Assembly (NCBI GenBank): GCA_003008705.1
Contig: PDUO01000020.1
Span: forward strand, 64,817-128,816
Direction of reading: 5' to 3'
Length of the DNA stretch: 64,000 nucleotides
Source of the DNA: Pezicula radicicola
Lineage: Eukaryota > Ascomycota > Leotiomycetes > Helotiales > Dermateaceae
Shown piece after piece: positions 35,760-45,456 of this stretch. Under the pieces are notes generated by a model. The model saw nothing but the letters and a program-made list of their open reading frames with translations. It did no database searches and had not been told where the DNA came from. Numbering within the stretch: the first letter of the stretch is position 1; the number at the start of each line of letters is the position of its first letter. The position numbers were made by a program, and so were the translations under genes.

Positions 35760-38700
35760 GCAGAAATTAAAACCAGAAACAAGGAGAAGTTCAAGGAATA
35801 GCGAAAGAAGATGGAAGATATGAGGAAGGTCAGTTAAGTCATTGCATAGACCTGAGTAAATTAAACTAATGTGGAATCAGAAGCCGAAGGAGAAGAAGCC
35901 AAGAAGAAAGGAGAGATTTTAGATTCGGTTTTGCAAGTAACAATTGTGTGCTACATCCAGTTTCTGGTTTCTGACGTTGTCATTTGGACAACTTTAAAGG
36001 TCATACACGCCTCGGGCTGATCGTAAGTTCCCGCCCGTACCCGACCCCAAAGATCGCTTGTATAGATGATACTAATTCTTCGTAGTTCATGCTCGTAAGC
36101 AGGATGATTACGATAACCACAGCCTCTACCAATCAATTGCACCTCCTCCACCACCGCCACCACGACCCCCTTCTCCTCCTCCTTCATCGCCACCCCAAGC
36201 CATTTCGGATGACAAAAGAGAAGTACATGTGCGAAGGTTTGCCATAGCAGTCGAAGCAAGGGGTTGTTGGGAGATAAAGAGCACCCAGGGCTGTTCCAGT
36301 GTTTAGTATTGGAATGGGGAAAAGCGATTGCTTTAACTCGTCATTATCCGTACTTCCGCAATCAGGACAAGAAAGTCAGTGGGAGCAATAAGTCGCACAG
36401 AAGTGCGAAGTCAAAAGAATATCCAGCAAACCGGTTGAAGAAGGCGATCCCGAATCCGCCCTCTTTTGGGTCGGCAAAGTTCTCGGCGCTCCAACCGAAT
36501 TACACGAAATCTATCTGATGATAAAGGCAAATGATGAGACTCATCATTGCAACACATACACTACTGCGTTGGGGTATTGTGGTTGTCGAGGTATGGACGT
36601 AGCAACTAGATGTTGCGAGGATTAATTGGCAATGGCAAGGATAGCAGTCAGACTACAAAATCTGGTAACAATGTCGATACGCCTCCTGATCTGCCGATTG
36701 GCTTCAACTTGAACAACACCTTTGCCGACTCTCAGGGGGGCAATTCAACCCCATACAGCACAACACAATACAAACACCACTACTTGTTGTCGTTGTTAAT
36801 TGACAATGCAACAAGTATACAATGCTACAGCCTCATTTCATGGGTCGCTACAAACCTTAAGCCCGCAATTCCTTTCAGAATTCTTATAAACCGTTGCTGT
36901 TATTCGGCGCTCAAGTAACGGATTTCCCACAAATTGTTTGCCGTTTAACACAACGCCATTTAAAGATCCTTTCTTTAATTTATCTTCTTGTGGAGGAAAT
37001 TTCAAGAACAAGGCACTTTTTTACTTTGTGCCTCTTTGACTTGACGAGGTTGTCAATAATTGGTTTTGGGTTTTGTATAACCTGTTGACTCTTACAAACT
37101 TGGAAGAACTCTCAATCAGGGCAACCTTTCGAGCGTCTATGACTATGTTTTTGTGGAGGAAAATTCAAGAACAGGGAACCGGCTGCCCACGCTGACGGAA
37201 GCACACAAATGGTTGAAACGTGAGTCTAGAGGCCGGCTCATCATTGAATTTCTTTCTAATCTCGACAAATCCCAGCCGCTTACCAAGGATGAGTCTTTAG
37301 CAAAAGTTGGGAATTCGGTCTATGGGCCACCAGAAACTCTCGAGATCGACAATGCCCCAGGAGACCGATTTGCAAATGACCCTGGCAACAATTCCCTGTT
37401 TGATCTTAGTTGGCTTGCAGTAAAATCACCAACCATAGACCGAAGACTAAGCCAGGGAATGCCAAAGGGCTTTGTCAAGAATTTCTCTCCTTCATCGAAG
37501 GCCAAACGAACAAGAGGTAATTCCTAGGGATAGGGTGGCTGGTTCCTCAGAAGTGACGATCTTTCCGTGAAGAGAAGTCATTGACCCACCGTCACGTGGC
37601 GGAACACAGGCATGTTGAGACTGAACTTCACTTATTCTGCGCCTGTTGTCTGCTTTTTGAACTGGTAGCTTGTGCTCCTGTATTGTTTATGCGAGCTATG
37701 AAAGCTCATTCTCGCCTTGTCAATTCTTGCTTCGAAGACATCAAAGTAGGTGACAAGTTCGACTTCGGATATCGTGGAGGGCAACAGTCTTGCTGACCAC
37801 TATTTATAGGTTGTTGATGATAGTCTAAGTACAGAGCTATATTCTTACAGGGCTATATATACAAGATGTATGTACCGCTAACCCTACCTATTTCCACGAT
37901 GCTAATGCTCTCTTCAGAGGGAAATCGCTTCTACTGCAAGAATAGTCAAAAATGGACGCAAGGAAACGAAGCGCAAATTAGACGAGGCTATTTCATATTT
38001 TATGCCTGTACAGCATCCCACTAAAGCGTTTGACTTCCAACGAAGCGATATTCTCCATCAGTCACGAATACGATGTCCTCGTACCAATGGCTCGAACAGT
38101 CCCCAACCTCCTCGCAATTTTGCTAACGCTTACACAAAATGACCCTAAAGCAACAGGATATTTCTGGCGTCAGCAACCCTTCATCAAGCTATGGGTAACT
38201 TTCAAGTAGGTTGGAGGCAGCATTACTCCATGTTTGAAACTTCAAGCGGGCTAGCTGGCTCGCTGAAAGTGGACATCGTTCAGCTTACTTTGTTGGCTAT
38301 TGCGGCAAGCTACGAGACTTGATGTTGAATAATGATGGCTATGTCTCCGTATATGGGGTTAGTTTAGCAAATACAATGATTGGCAATCATGATGAGCTTG
38401 ACAATGATAGTCAATGACCATACTTGATAATCGCAATTAGCGACTCAGCAATCAAGGTCACACATGCAAAGGACACATGAGTGTTATTGTATATTCATAC
38501 TAGAAAAGCGCATCCATCTATGCGTTTCATGGCATTCTTGCTAGCCTCCCGCTTCTCTCGAGTCTCGTCAATATTGTTGGGTTCTTAATGACATCTCTTC
38601 ATCCTTCGTCCCGCAATCAACGGGAGATATTCCTCCAAAGAGGCTTATTATCTTGTAGGAACCACCAAGACAACCCCAAATAGTGCTCCACCTCGTGATA

Positions 38701-38930
38701 TTGTGCCCATTCAGTTTTTAATTGAAGTCGAGAAGCGGCGCTGCCACATGAGTTGCATGGTTAGTCCAAACTTGGTTCTGTTTAGCATGATAAATAAAAA
38801 CAGCCTTGTATGCGAGAGCAGCTCCTAGCCCGCCATTATCTAAAGTTCATGAATATTCTCAATCGAAATCAGAACCTCCTGGCCTTGTACAATTGCGAAG
38901 TGCTCTCGAGGCCGTTGACTAGGGTCTAGG
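35760..38930. other. Decayed region with one plausible exon at 37153-37527
   Basis: The plus frame 37153-37527 (NRLPTLTEAHKWLKRESRGR ... FVKNFSPSSKAKRTRG, then GTAATT) has good protein character but no ATG of its own, so it is probably an internal exon. Its first 30 bases (37149-37178, TGTGGAGGAAAATTCAAGAA) are duplicated at 36986-37016. No family recognised. I see nothing definite in the remainder. Confidence 0.35.
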
Positions 38931-38932
38931 CA

Positions 38933-39210
38933 TCGGAAGTGCCAAATTCAACTTTTATGAGAGCGGAAAGGACATTGATAAAGTCAGCATCGACTCTGAC
39001 TACACCTTTAACACCACTGGTAGCGTGCTTCAGGAGAAGTCGAGAGAGCTTTTGGACAGTTGTCTTTATCCGGACGAGCTAGATAAACTGAGCAAGACAC
39101 TGTTCTCTCGTATCTGCGTATTCCTAGATTCAGTTAGCTCAGAGAAGAGCCTGCTTGACAACAAAGAGATATTTGACAAGCACAATGTGTTATTAGAGTC
39201 AAGTATATAA
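38933..39210 (+). CDS. 3' exon of an unidentified gene
   Basis: After TTGACTAG (possible acceptor) one frame stays open for 92 codons, GLGIGSAKFNFYESGKDIDK through SLLDNKEIFDKHNVLLESSI, to a TAA-type stop at 39210. The residues look like a genuine soluble protein with amphipathic helices. The same frame is also open upstream of the TAG (KSEPPGLVQLRSALEAVD), so the alternative is one exon broken by a stop. Start and 5' exons not found. No family recognised. Confidence 0.35.
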
Positions 39211-39299
39211 AAGGAAACCGGGATTGGGATTTGTAGTTTTGTAGTTTTGTACTGCAAAAAAAAAAGTTCATTCATCTCCTCATTCCTTCCGTCCCCTTC

Positions 39300-39856
39300 T
39301 CAGAACAAGCAGCAGAACATTCTCCTCCAAAGAGGCTTTTCGTCTTCGTCGTTGTCGTCGTCGTCCACCAACTGGTGGTAGACCGGGCGATCGGCCCAGG
39401 TGACCTTCGACTTCTGTAGAGGAAATGGGTTAGTTGGGTGGCTTAAATACGAGAGATAGTCGGGGGATCAATAAATAGGTGAATCAAGTGGAGTGGGAAG
39501 GAATGCGAGGGATTGGGAAGGAGGAGGCTTACTGGCTTCGACTTTGGATTGCCGGGCTTCGTTGCCTTCTTGCCCTTCAAGATCTATTGAGGCACCAAAT
39601 TAGTCTGAGCGATCCAAAACACTTGAGTAACTGCTCTGAGTGCCCAAAAACATCTCCGTTACCCAAATCAATGGAGTTATCCAAAGCACAAAAAAGGAAA
39701 AGGAACTTACTCCTCCACGGCGAAGGCCAGGTGGTGGCAGAGTTGGGGCCGGCGGTACCAAGAGCGCGAGCTCGAGGTCGAGGTCGGACTAATTAGGAAG
39801 TCAGCATTCAGAACTCAACTTATACGAGTGGACTTTCTTACCAATTGGGAGGCCAT
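39300..39856 (-). CDS. 85-residue protein with paired PP1-docking motifs (GILK and KVTW)
   Basis: Minus strand, four exons, all phase 0: 39842-39856, 39711-39788, 39533-39583 and 39300-39413. Donors are GTAAGA, GTAAGT and GTAAGC; acceptors AATTAG, CAATAG and CTACAG. The product has a hydrophobic/proline N-terminal part (ELALLVPPAPTLPPPGLRRG), then GILKGKK at residues 31-37, a Lys-rich linker, KSKVTWADRP at 49-58, an acidic run (DDDDNDEDE) and a C-terminus ending WRRMFCCLF. GILK fits the [G/S]ILK motif and KVTW the RVxF motif ([R/K]-V-x-[F/W]); together, in this order, they are the classical way regulators dock on type-1 protein phosphatase. I infer a small PP1 regulator. Intron 2 (39584-39710) contains a copy of the dispersed repeat (TTGATTTGGGTAACG on the gene strand). 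Confidence 0.75.
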
Positions 39857-40116
39857 GTTGGTAGGTGTTGGATGTGAATGTGAATTTGAGTGTGTATTTT
39901 AGTTGTTGTCAATGGTTTGGTTCATGTCAAAGGTGACTTTTGCTACAAAGGTATCTACAGTACAGACTGTCAAATCACATGATCGCGTACTCTAGGGGTC
40001 TCCTCGAAAGGGGGCGTTAGCGTCGTCGCTAAGCTCGAGACTCTTACACAACATCGCAATCACTAAATCTATCATCATCATCATAACTGCACCATCAAAG
40101 ACAACACACAAACAAC

Positions 40117-40251
40117 ATGCAGTATCCATATCAGATACTCTCGACGTCCCTCGATGTCTTCTCAGCAAACCAGCAAAACTCATACAACCCCTCGCACTTG
40201 AAGGAACAGTCGAAATTCATCCCTTTCACATCAATGGAACTTGATATATAG
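40117..40251 (+). CDS. Possible 44-residue protein divergent from the PP1-motif gene
   Basis: An ATG at 40117, 260 bp from the start of the gene at 39856 on the other strand, opens a frame of 44 codons (MQYPYQILSTSLDVFSANQQ ... SMELDI-stop at 40251). The leader (CACAAACAAC before ATG) looks like a normal fungal 5' UTR. No second exon is established and no motif is present, so it may be a small gene or a remnant. Confidence 0.35.
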   Translation: MQYPYQILSTSLDVFSANQQNSYNPSHLKEQSKFIPFTSMELDI

Positions 40252-40403
40252 CTTTCGCCTTCAAGATCGTAAGTTTCATTCTTTTCCATTATCCATAGAT
40301 TCATACTCATCATCGATCTTAAAGATCTCGCAATCGTCACAGGGTCTTCACCTCATCGGTGTAAAAGCTCGCGCCGGGAGCGCTTGCCAGAGCGGCGCCC
40401 TCG

Positions 40404-40440
40404 CTCTGCACCATCATCATCATCATCATCGTCATCATCA
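40404..40440 (+). repeat. CAT trinucleotide microsatellite
   Basis: A run of ATC/CAT triplets with one G interruption. In one frame it would give polyhistidine, but the surrounding frame has no protein support. A 26-nt T run follows at about 40563-40588, ending TTACAG. Confidence 0.7.
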
Positions 40441-40591
40441 CCACACCACATTCTCAAGCAATCTACAAGTTCGTCCTCTTTCCTCCATCTCCAAAGATCG
40501 AAACTTACCGTTAATAGCAAAAACAAAAAACCAAACTAAAGCGGCGCTCCCTTGCGCGGAGGGTTTTTTTTTTTTTTTTTTTTTTTTTACA

Positions 40592-40873
40592 GGTCCTCAA
40601 CTCCTGTTGTGTTTCGCAGCAGGACCCGTAACCATGTTGAAGGGAGCATCATTGCTTGCTTGGTTGCGGGTCCTGCTGCAATTCAAGACGAATCGGAGAA
40701 GCTCGTCTGGAAGGAGCCAGCAAAGAGCGCAATTAAGAAAGCTGAAGGTGCACTATCTCAACACAAGAAGAAGGTTCTAAAGCAAGAACAAGTTGCCGCT
40801 CAGGAAAAGGAGAAGGAGGACACCCGCCTCAAGAACCTTGATGAGGCCAAGAAAGCTATTATCACTGAAGTTA
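40592..40873 (+). pseudogene. Asparaginyl-tRNA synthetase fragment (N-terminal region)
   Basis: After a long T tract ending TTACAG (a strong acceptor if spliced), the sequence comes into a frame reading GPAAIQDESEKLVWKEPAKS, then KSAIKKAEGALSQHKKKVLK, then EKEDTRLKNLDEAKKAIITE, and ends at GTTAGT. The charged helical stretch followed by LKNL(D/E)EAKK is the N-terminal extension of cytosolic asparaginyl-tRNA synthetase in fungi. The catalytic core does not follow; instead come a tRNA-like scrap and a glutamine synthetase scrap. A second, shorter copy is at 41299-41390. Confidence 0.6.
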
Positions 40874-40923
40874 GTATATCCCCCGCGCACGGGTCCCAAG
40901 GCACTACGAACTGATTGGCTGGT

Positions 40924-40967
40924 ACTTTTAGGAATCGAACCTAAATATTTTCCAACGTCTGACTACC
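40924..40967 (-). pseudogene. tRNA 3'-half-like fragment
   Basis: The minus strand reads TAGTCAGACGTTGGAAAA then a T-arm, TTTAGGTTCGATTCCTAA, with a perfect five-pair stem and TTCGATT loop. It matches the 3' half of the tRNA-like gene at 43718-43794 almost exactly; the 5' half is absent. A weaker third copy lies at 41270-41298. Confidence 0.6.
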
Positions 40968-41008
40968 GACCCCATCTTCACAGATGGAAATCCACCTGAG
41001 AAGCCCGC

Positions 41009-41107
41009 ATGGATCTTCCAGAGTGGAACTTCGATGGTTCGTCACTGGCCAGACACCAGGGTGACAACTCTGATGTTTACCTTCGCCCCTGCGAAGTCTC
41101 TCCTTAA
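41009..41107 (+). pseudogene. Glutamine synthetase fragment
   Basis: The plus strand reads [11 protein letters not shown], then [17 protein letters not shown], and a [24 protein letters not shown] sequence is the signature of eukaryotic glutamine synthetase (beta-grasp domain and start of the catalytic site; glutamate + NH3 + ATP to glutamine). Here STGQAP is changed to SLARHQ and the frame ends abruptly. Only this one exon-sized piece is present, so it is a dead fragment. Confidence 0.75.
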
Positions 41108-41298
41108 TAAAGAGTTTTGGAAATGGCAAAGTAAGTCCTTACCCCATCTACGATAACCATCTTTACTGCCCATCAGTTCTAATCACCTAAGGACGTAGTG
41201 AATTTCTGGATTTTGGAACCAATTCATGAATTGAGCGATCCATGAACTCACCAGCATACCTTTTTGACCTTTGAACCTAAATACTTTCCATCGCCTGA

Positions 41299-41390
41299 AA
41301 GTGTTTGCTTACCGCAAGAAGAAGTTTCTCAAGCAAGAACAAGTAGCTACAGAAGAGAAAGAAGCAAATGCCAGACCACCATTTCCATAG
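41299..41390 (+). pseudogene. Second asparaginyl-tRNA synthetase scrap
   Basis: Reads KVFAYRKKKFLKQEQVATEE then KEANARP and a stop, a diverged repeat of HKKKVLKQEQVAAQEKEK at 40765. Its upstream flank (GAACCTAAATACTTTCCATC) matches the tRNA-like scrap found between the first copy and the glutamine synthetase piece, so exon and tRNA scrap were duplicated together. Confidence 0.55.
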
Positions 41391-41399
41391 CCACTGTAG

Positions 41400-42903
41400 A
41401 ACAAGAAGTCTAACCACGAACATCATCATAGAAAGCTAGCCTGCGTTCTAGGAGACTTGGTAAGTGCACACTATCGAAGGTGTTATAAGAAAGATAACTG
41501 ATTTGCTTGAGCCCCAGTTATAGCATCCAACGATCAATCTCAAGACAACGAGATGTTATAAGCCTACAATCATTAGGCCTATTGCGTAAACCAAGCAGTG
41601 TGTGCTTGATTGCACTCTGCGCCCGATTAAAACTCGTCCTCAGCTAGCTCTATCAGGCTGTTGACATGGAATATGGCAATGGGGGTGCCCATGGTTCTTG
41701 TAAGCTTTGTTCCTCTCCTAAACTTTCTAGGCCCCTTTTCTTGACAAAGAGGTCGCTTCTGTGTTGCTGGAAGAACCAATTATGAGGAGAACTTTGTTGC
41801 AAACATCTCGCTAACCTTCAGCAAAGGATTTCAAACTGACCAACCTTGAAGAAGAAAAGCGACCATCATCACCAGCTTCTCCATATTATAAGGCACATGT
41901 TTGTTTCCCCTAGAATTAAATGTGCGCGAAGCTATTTTGGCGTTTTGTGTACATCTCTTCTGAGATGACAAGAAAGAAGTCGAATCCCAACCCAGAGAGC
42001 TGCATATGATGATCGAGAACAGAGCTGGATATTTCGAAGCATCAAGGCACATGTGGCTTGCCCCTCAAAAGCTGGTGGTCAAGAAGCTTCCTCTCTGACC
42101 ACACATCGTCAAGCTTGCGCATTATTTGTACGCTCTTCGACACATTGGACAATCGTTCGGCCTCAAGAGCTCTCTCTGAGATACTACAACACCCAAGAAA
42201 AACAAGAAGGAATTTGGTGGCCACATCATTCGAGGTTGACTCCCCAGATAATATCAACATCGGTGAGTGACTTGCAAAGATAGGCAAGACAGAATTAGAC
42301 TGATCCTAAAGCAATACTTTAGCGACGAAATACACATGTCATACAGGATCGCGTTGTCACAAAGTTTTGCCAGCTGTGTATCACTGAAAGAATACATCAG
42401 ACGGGTGAGGGATGAAGAGCCTTTGTATTTGTATGTTACACGCCTGAGGTCTTGGAGATCAAAGGTTGATTCTGATGCTGCAGATGCTGGACCAGCATTG
42501 TGTGAATAAAATTGGGACAAAAATTATTCTTCCTCATCATAATTTGTGGTAGGTACAGATCAAATTCTTGATTGCAAATCTCCTGCTTGTGTACACTATC
42601 TCTGACAACTTTGCTTCAGATTGCTACAAGGGAAAGCTCTTGTAAAGGAACCAAAAAGTATTTGCAACCCCAACCACAAGTCAAGACAAAACCCCTCAAA
42701 TTTCTCCCTTCCCCACGAACAGATGGATACACACACTTTTCGGGCCTCGGAACGAATTCTTTCTTTGTACAGTACACCAAGTAAATCGACAAAATGATAC
42801 GATCATCAATAATATCACAACTTCTCCAGCGGCCTATCATAACATAAGAGGAGAAGGTGACAGACAAAGCAGTTTGGAAAACTATCATTACATCTTCATG
42901 ATC
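41400..42903. other. Coding-like remnants, no gene resolved
   Basis: At about 42105-42265 a plus frame reads LRIICTLFDTLDNRSASRAL ... VDSPDNINIG and ends at GTGAGTGAC. At 42267-42509 another reads RIRLILKQYFSDEIH, then LKEYIRRVRDEEPLYLYVTR. The two could be exons of one gene, but phases do not settle it. No family recognised. The stretch 41400-42050 holds nothing clear. Confidence 0.35.
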
Positions 42904-43545
42904 TCATGAGTGCCAACTTTGGAACTTGATATTCTGTTGGGGGATACAAAGACTGGACATATTGGACAACGAGAATTGTTGTGTACAAAGGATATCTTGT
43001 GATAGCGCTCCAGAAAGTGGAAGCAGTAACTGGGTGCATAATCTTCCACCTCTGTCACTTCGCAATGAAGACAACTGACTTTTCACAGCCTCTTTACCCA
43101 GATTCAGACACACTACTACAGACGATGCCAGGATATCGAAATTGTTTGACCAAATATACCCTCTTCTGAGTCTTGAATACAGCCTGTCTCTAAGAGTCAC
43201 ACCAGCTAACTTGCGAACACTATATTTGGATTGAGACAGGTAGGGGAAAGCGGGAGGGAAGTTGGATGGAGGTTTCTTGGAATACTCTAGGCATACAACC
43301 TTGGTGGAATAATGATCCAAACATGTTAGACAGATAGACATAATTGAATACAGGGCGTTAGTAACTAGGGCGATGCTTTTGGTTGAAAACCTTGTGTCTG
43401 GAAAGTTGTGAATATGTCTAGAAATTTCCAAGATCACGAGTGACTTGTACATGCAAAATTGTTCTTGATCAAGCCTAATCAACAGGCGTTCTCGGTTCTT
43501 AGATAAATTTGAATTCCCGGTTTCCTGGTAATCGAGTTCAAGCAA
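42904..43545 (-). CDS. Uncharacterised single-exon open frame (213 codons)
   Basis: The longest unbroken frame in the accessory part, on the minus strand (starts MLELDYQETGNSNLSKNRER). Composition is mixed, with a Leu/Ser-rich middle; I see no signal peptide, conserved motif or family, and the ATG context is unremarkable. It could be an orphan gene or chance. Its start lies about 170 bp from the tRNA-like gene. Confidence 0.35.
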   Translation of the reverse strand: MLELDYQETGNSNLSKNRERLLIRLDQEQFCMYKSLVILEISRHIHNFPDTRFSTKSIALVTNALYSIMSICLTCLDHYSTKVVCLEYSKKPPSNFPPAFPYLSQSKYSVRKLAGVTLRDRLYSRLRRGYIWSNNFDILASSVVVCLNLGKEAVKSQLSSLRSDRGGRLCTQLLLPLSGALSQDILCTQQFSLSNMSSLCIPQQNIKFQSWHS

Positions 43546-43672
43546 TACTTAATCGACCCAATCAAAACGAGCAGCTGTGTCTCACAGCACAAGAATATTA
43601 TCTAAATGAATAATGCTAAAAGCCAGAAACAAAAAAAAAATTGAAAAAGGAAGAAAAAAAGAGAGGACCCCA

Positions 43673-43709
43673 CTTGGGTTCACTACAAGGACCTTGTAGT
43701 AAACCCAAG
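43673..43709. repeat. Near-perfect 37-nt hairpin (18-bp arms)
   Basis: Arm CTTGGGTTCACTACAAGG (43673-43690), one spacer base, then the reverse complement with a single mismatch (43692-43709). It lies 8 nt beyond the 3' end of the tRNA-like gene on the minus strand and before a run of seven T on that strand (43660-43654). A transcript would form a very stable stem. Confidence 0.85.
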
Positions 43710-43717
43710 CGGAGATG

Positions 43718-43794
43718 AACTTTGTTAGGAATCGAACCTAAATTTTTTCCAACGTCTGACTGACGGGAAACGTATTACCATTATACCACAAAGT
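43718..43794 (-). tRNA. tRNA-like gene with abnormal anticodon arm
   Basis: The minus strand folds as a tRNA. Acceptor GACTTTG pairs with CAAAGTT (one G-T pair), U8 is present, the D-arm is GTAT-AATGGTA-ATAC, and the T-arm is TTAGG-TTCGATT-CCTAA. The internal A box (TGGTATAATGG) and B box (GGTTCGATTCC) of RNA polymerase III are intact. The anticodon arm does not fit: between TTTCC and GGAAA lie 15 nt (CGTCAGTCAGACGTT), which form a further stem CGTC/GACG with loop AGTCA, leaving no 7-nt loop and no T33. It is 77 nt long. It may be a tRNA pseudogene, a tRNA with an odd intron, or a tRNA-derived RNA such as the head of a SINE. Its 3' half is repeated at 40.9 and 41.3 kb. Confidence 0.55.
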
Positions 43795-43799
43795 CTTGT

Positions 43800-45144
43800 T
43801 TGTGTTTGTTGTGGAACAACTTCTTGTTTTGCAACTTCTTGTTTTGATACTTAGATGGTCGGTTTAGGTACCTAGCTTGTTTTGTGTTTTGAAGGCCATG
43901 CTGGTGGCGTGATTTGTAAGCGAGCTAGCTAGTGGAAAAACTACCAGCATTTACAATTTGACGGGAAGTCCTACCTACTGTAAGTCAGCATACAAGACTT
44001 CACCACTAACAAAAAGGCTTTTACAAAAGTGATAACAAGAAAGATATAAATACAAAATTAAAATGTTCACTACACTGACGGCATATGAATACTTTTCTTG
44101 AGAATTAATTAGTTTTCTTGTGCAAACTTGGTTTATCTAATTTATCCAATGGAGTCAACACTACTGAAGATACTCAAGTGGCGTTTCTTTGAGTTGGGCT
44201 ATACCTTTAGATGGTTCCTCAATTGAGCAGGGCTGGTGCTTACAGCCAACTCCAATCCACGTGCCCTAAAAGTCGCTCAGACTTCCAAGATTTTGGTGCC
44301 CGCACTTTGATCTCCTCATTTTGCTACAAGATGGTGCAAATCACCTGGCTCAGATATCTATGGCTAGTTATTCAATTCAAGTATTCATGATCCTGCATCC
44401 TGCACAAGTTATCACCGGAAATAAACACCAAAGTGGCAGCTCGCTTACGGCTCGCTACGACTACCCCAGGTAATAACACAAGTGCAGACCAATAAACGGA
44501 GATTTCCCCGCATCGTGTGTAAGATGCATCGGACAAGCTTTCCAACTACCGTATCTTATGGCATTCTCGGCATCTTAATTACTAAAAATGGACCGAGATC
44601 CGCGGCGCAAGGTTTGGCTGATTGCTGATTTGTACACCGCATGGTAATAATTCACTTGACGAGTTTTTCTACCCCTCTGGTAAGATAAACCCAAAGCCCG
44701 TGAATACGCTCAGAGCAGGTGTAACATTTGCAAAGTGATTCAAATCCAGCTGATGTCCGATTATTTCACACTTGTCATAACTACAGCTTTCCCTGTCAAT
44801 ATGGCACCGCCCCCCTAGTTATTGCGGACACACTGACAGCTTGACTGACCAGTCGAAAGCGGGGTACAATCATCCCATATATCGAACAGATGGCATCTTC
44901 TCAGGTACCAGTGCACTAAGTCAAAGCACCGAAGGTTTTCGAAATTCTTTCCACTGTTCCCCGAGGTCACAACCCAACATTATATGGACCAATCTGAGTA
45001 TCATGCTGTAGTCCTTTCATGTACTACTAGTCAGAAGTTCCACCAACCAATTCTTGTTTGGGTCCCTGCATATATCCTTGCTGGCCTTACAGGTCGATGC
45101 TACCTACTCCATCTCAGAAAGCTTCTTTTGTAATTCCACTATTA
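43800..45144. other. No gene seen
   Basis: Frames are short and without protein character; the sequence is moderately AT-rich. Nothing supportable. Confidence 0.5.
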
Positions 45145-45456
45145 CAGTATCCCCCTTCCCCGGTTCAAAGGTAAAAACAAATAATTGGCTTGGTAGACTT
45201 AGCTACGCTATAAAAGCGATAAAAATTGTTGTTGTAGAAACCTTAGATAGCCTCTAAATGATCCGAATATGTTGTTGTCTCTATTTAGAAGATACAAAAA
45301 ATATAAACTCTTTCTCTTAATTTTAAGAGTATCAGTAGATTAGAGATATTATATACAAAATTACGAGAGATAAAATAGTACTACAATTCCTCTATAAGTG
45401 GCTAGTTTCGCCAAGCAGTAAATGTAGAATTTATATTTATCAAGGGGGGGATACTA
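45145..45456. mobile_element. MITE-like element, 312 bp, TA target site
   Basis: Ends CAGTATCCCCC and GGGGGATACTA are inverted repeats (11 bp, one mismatch, followed by a longer C/G run), flanked by TA on both sides (45143-45144, 45457-45458). The interior is AT-rich and has no coding capacity. TA duplication and short C-rich ends fit a non-autonomous Tc1/mariner/pogo-type element. Confidence 0.6.

Noticed and set aside
40563..40588. Poly-T as the tail of a retroposed cDNA
   Set aside because: It lies 5' of the fragment on the coding strand, so a poly-A tail would be on the wrong side; a slipped pyrimidine tract is simpler.
40241..40780. Long frame with polyhistidine and polyphenylalanine
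   Set aside because: It is produced by the CAT microsatellite and the T run; the real frame here is the asparaginyl-tRNA synthetase fragment.
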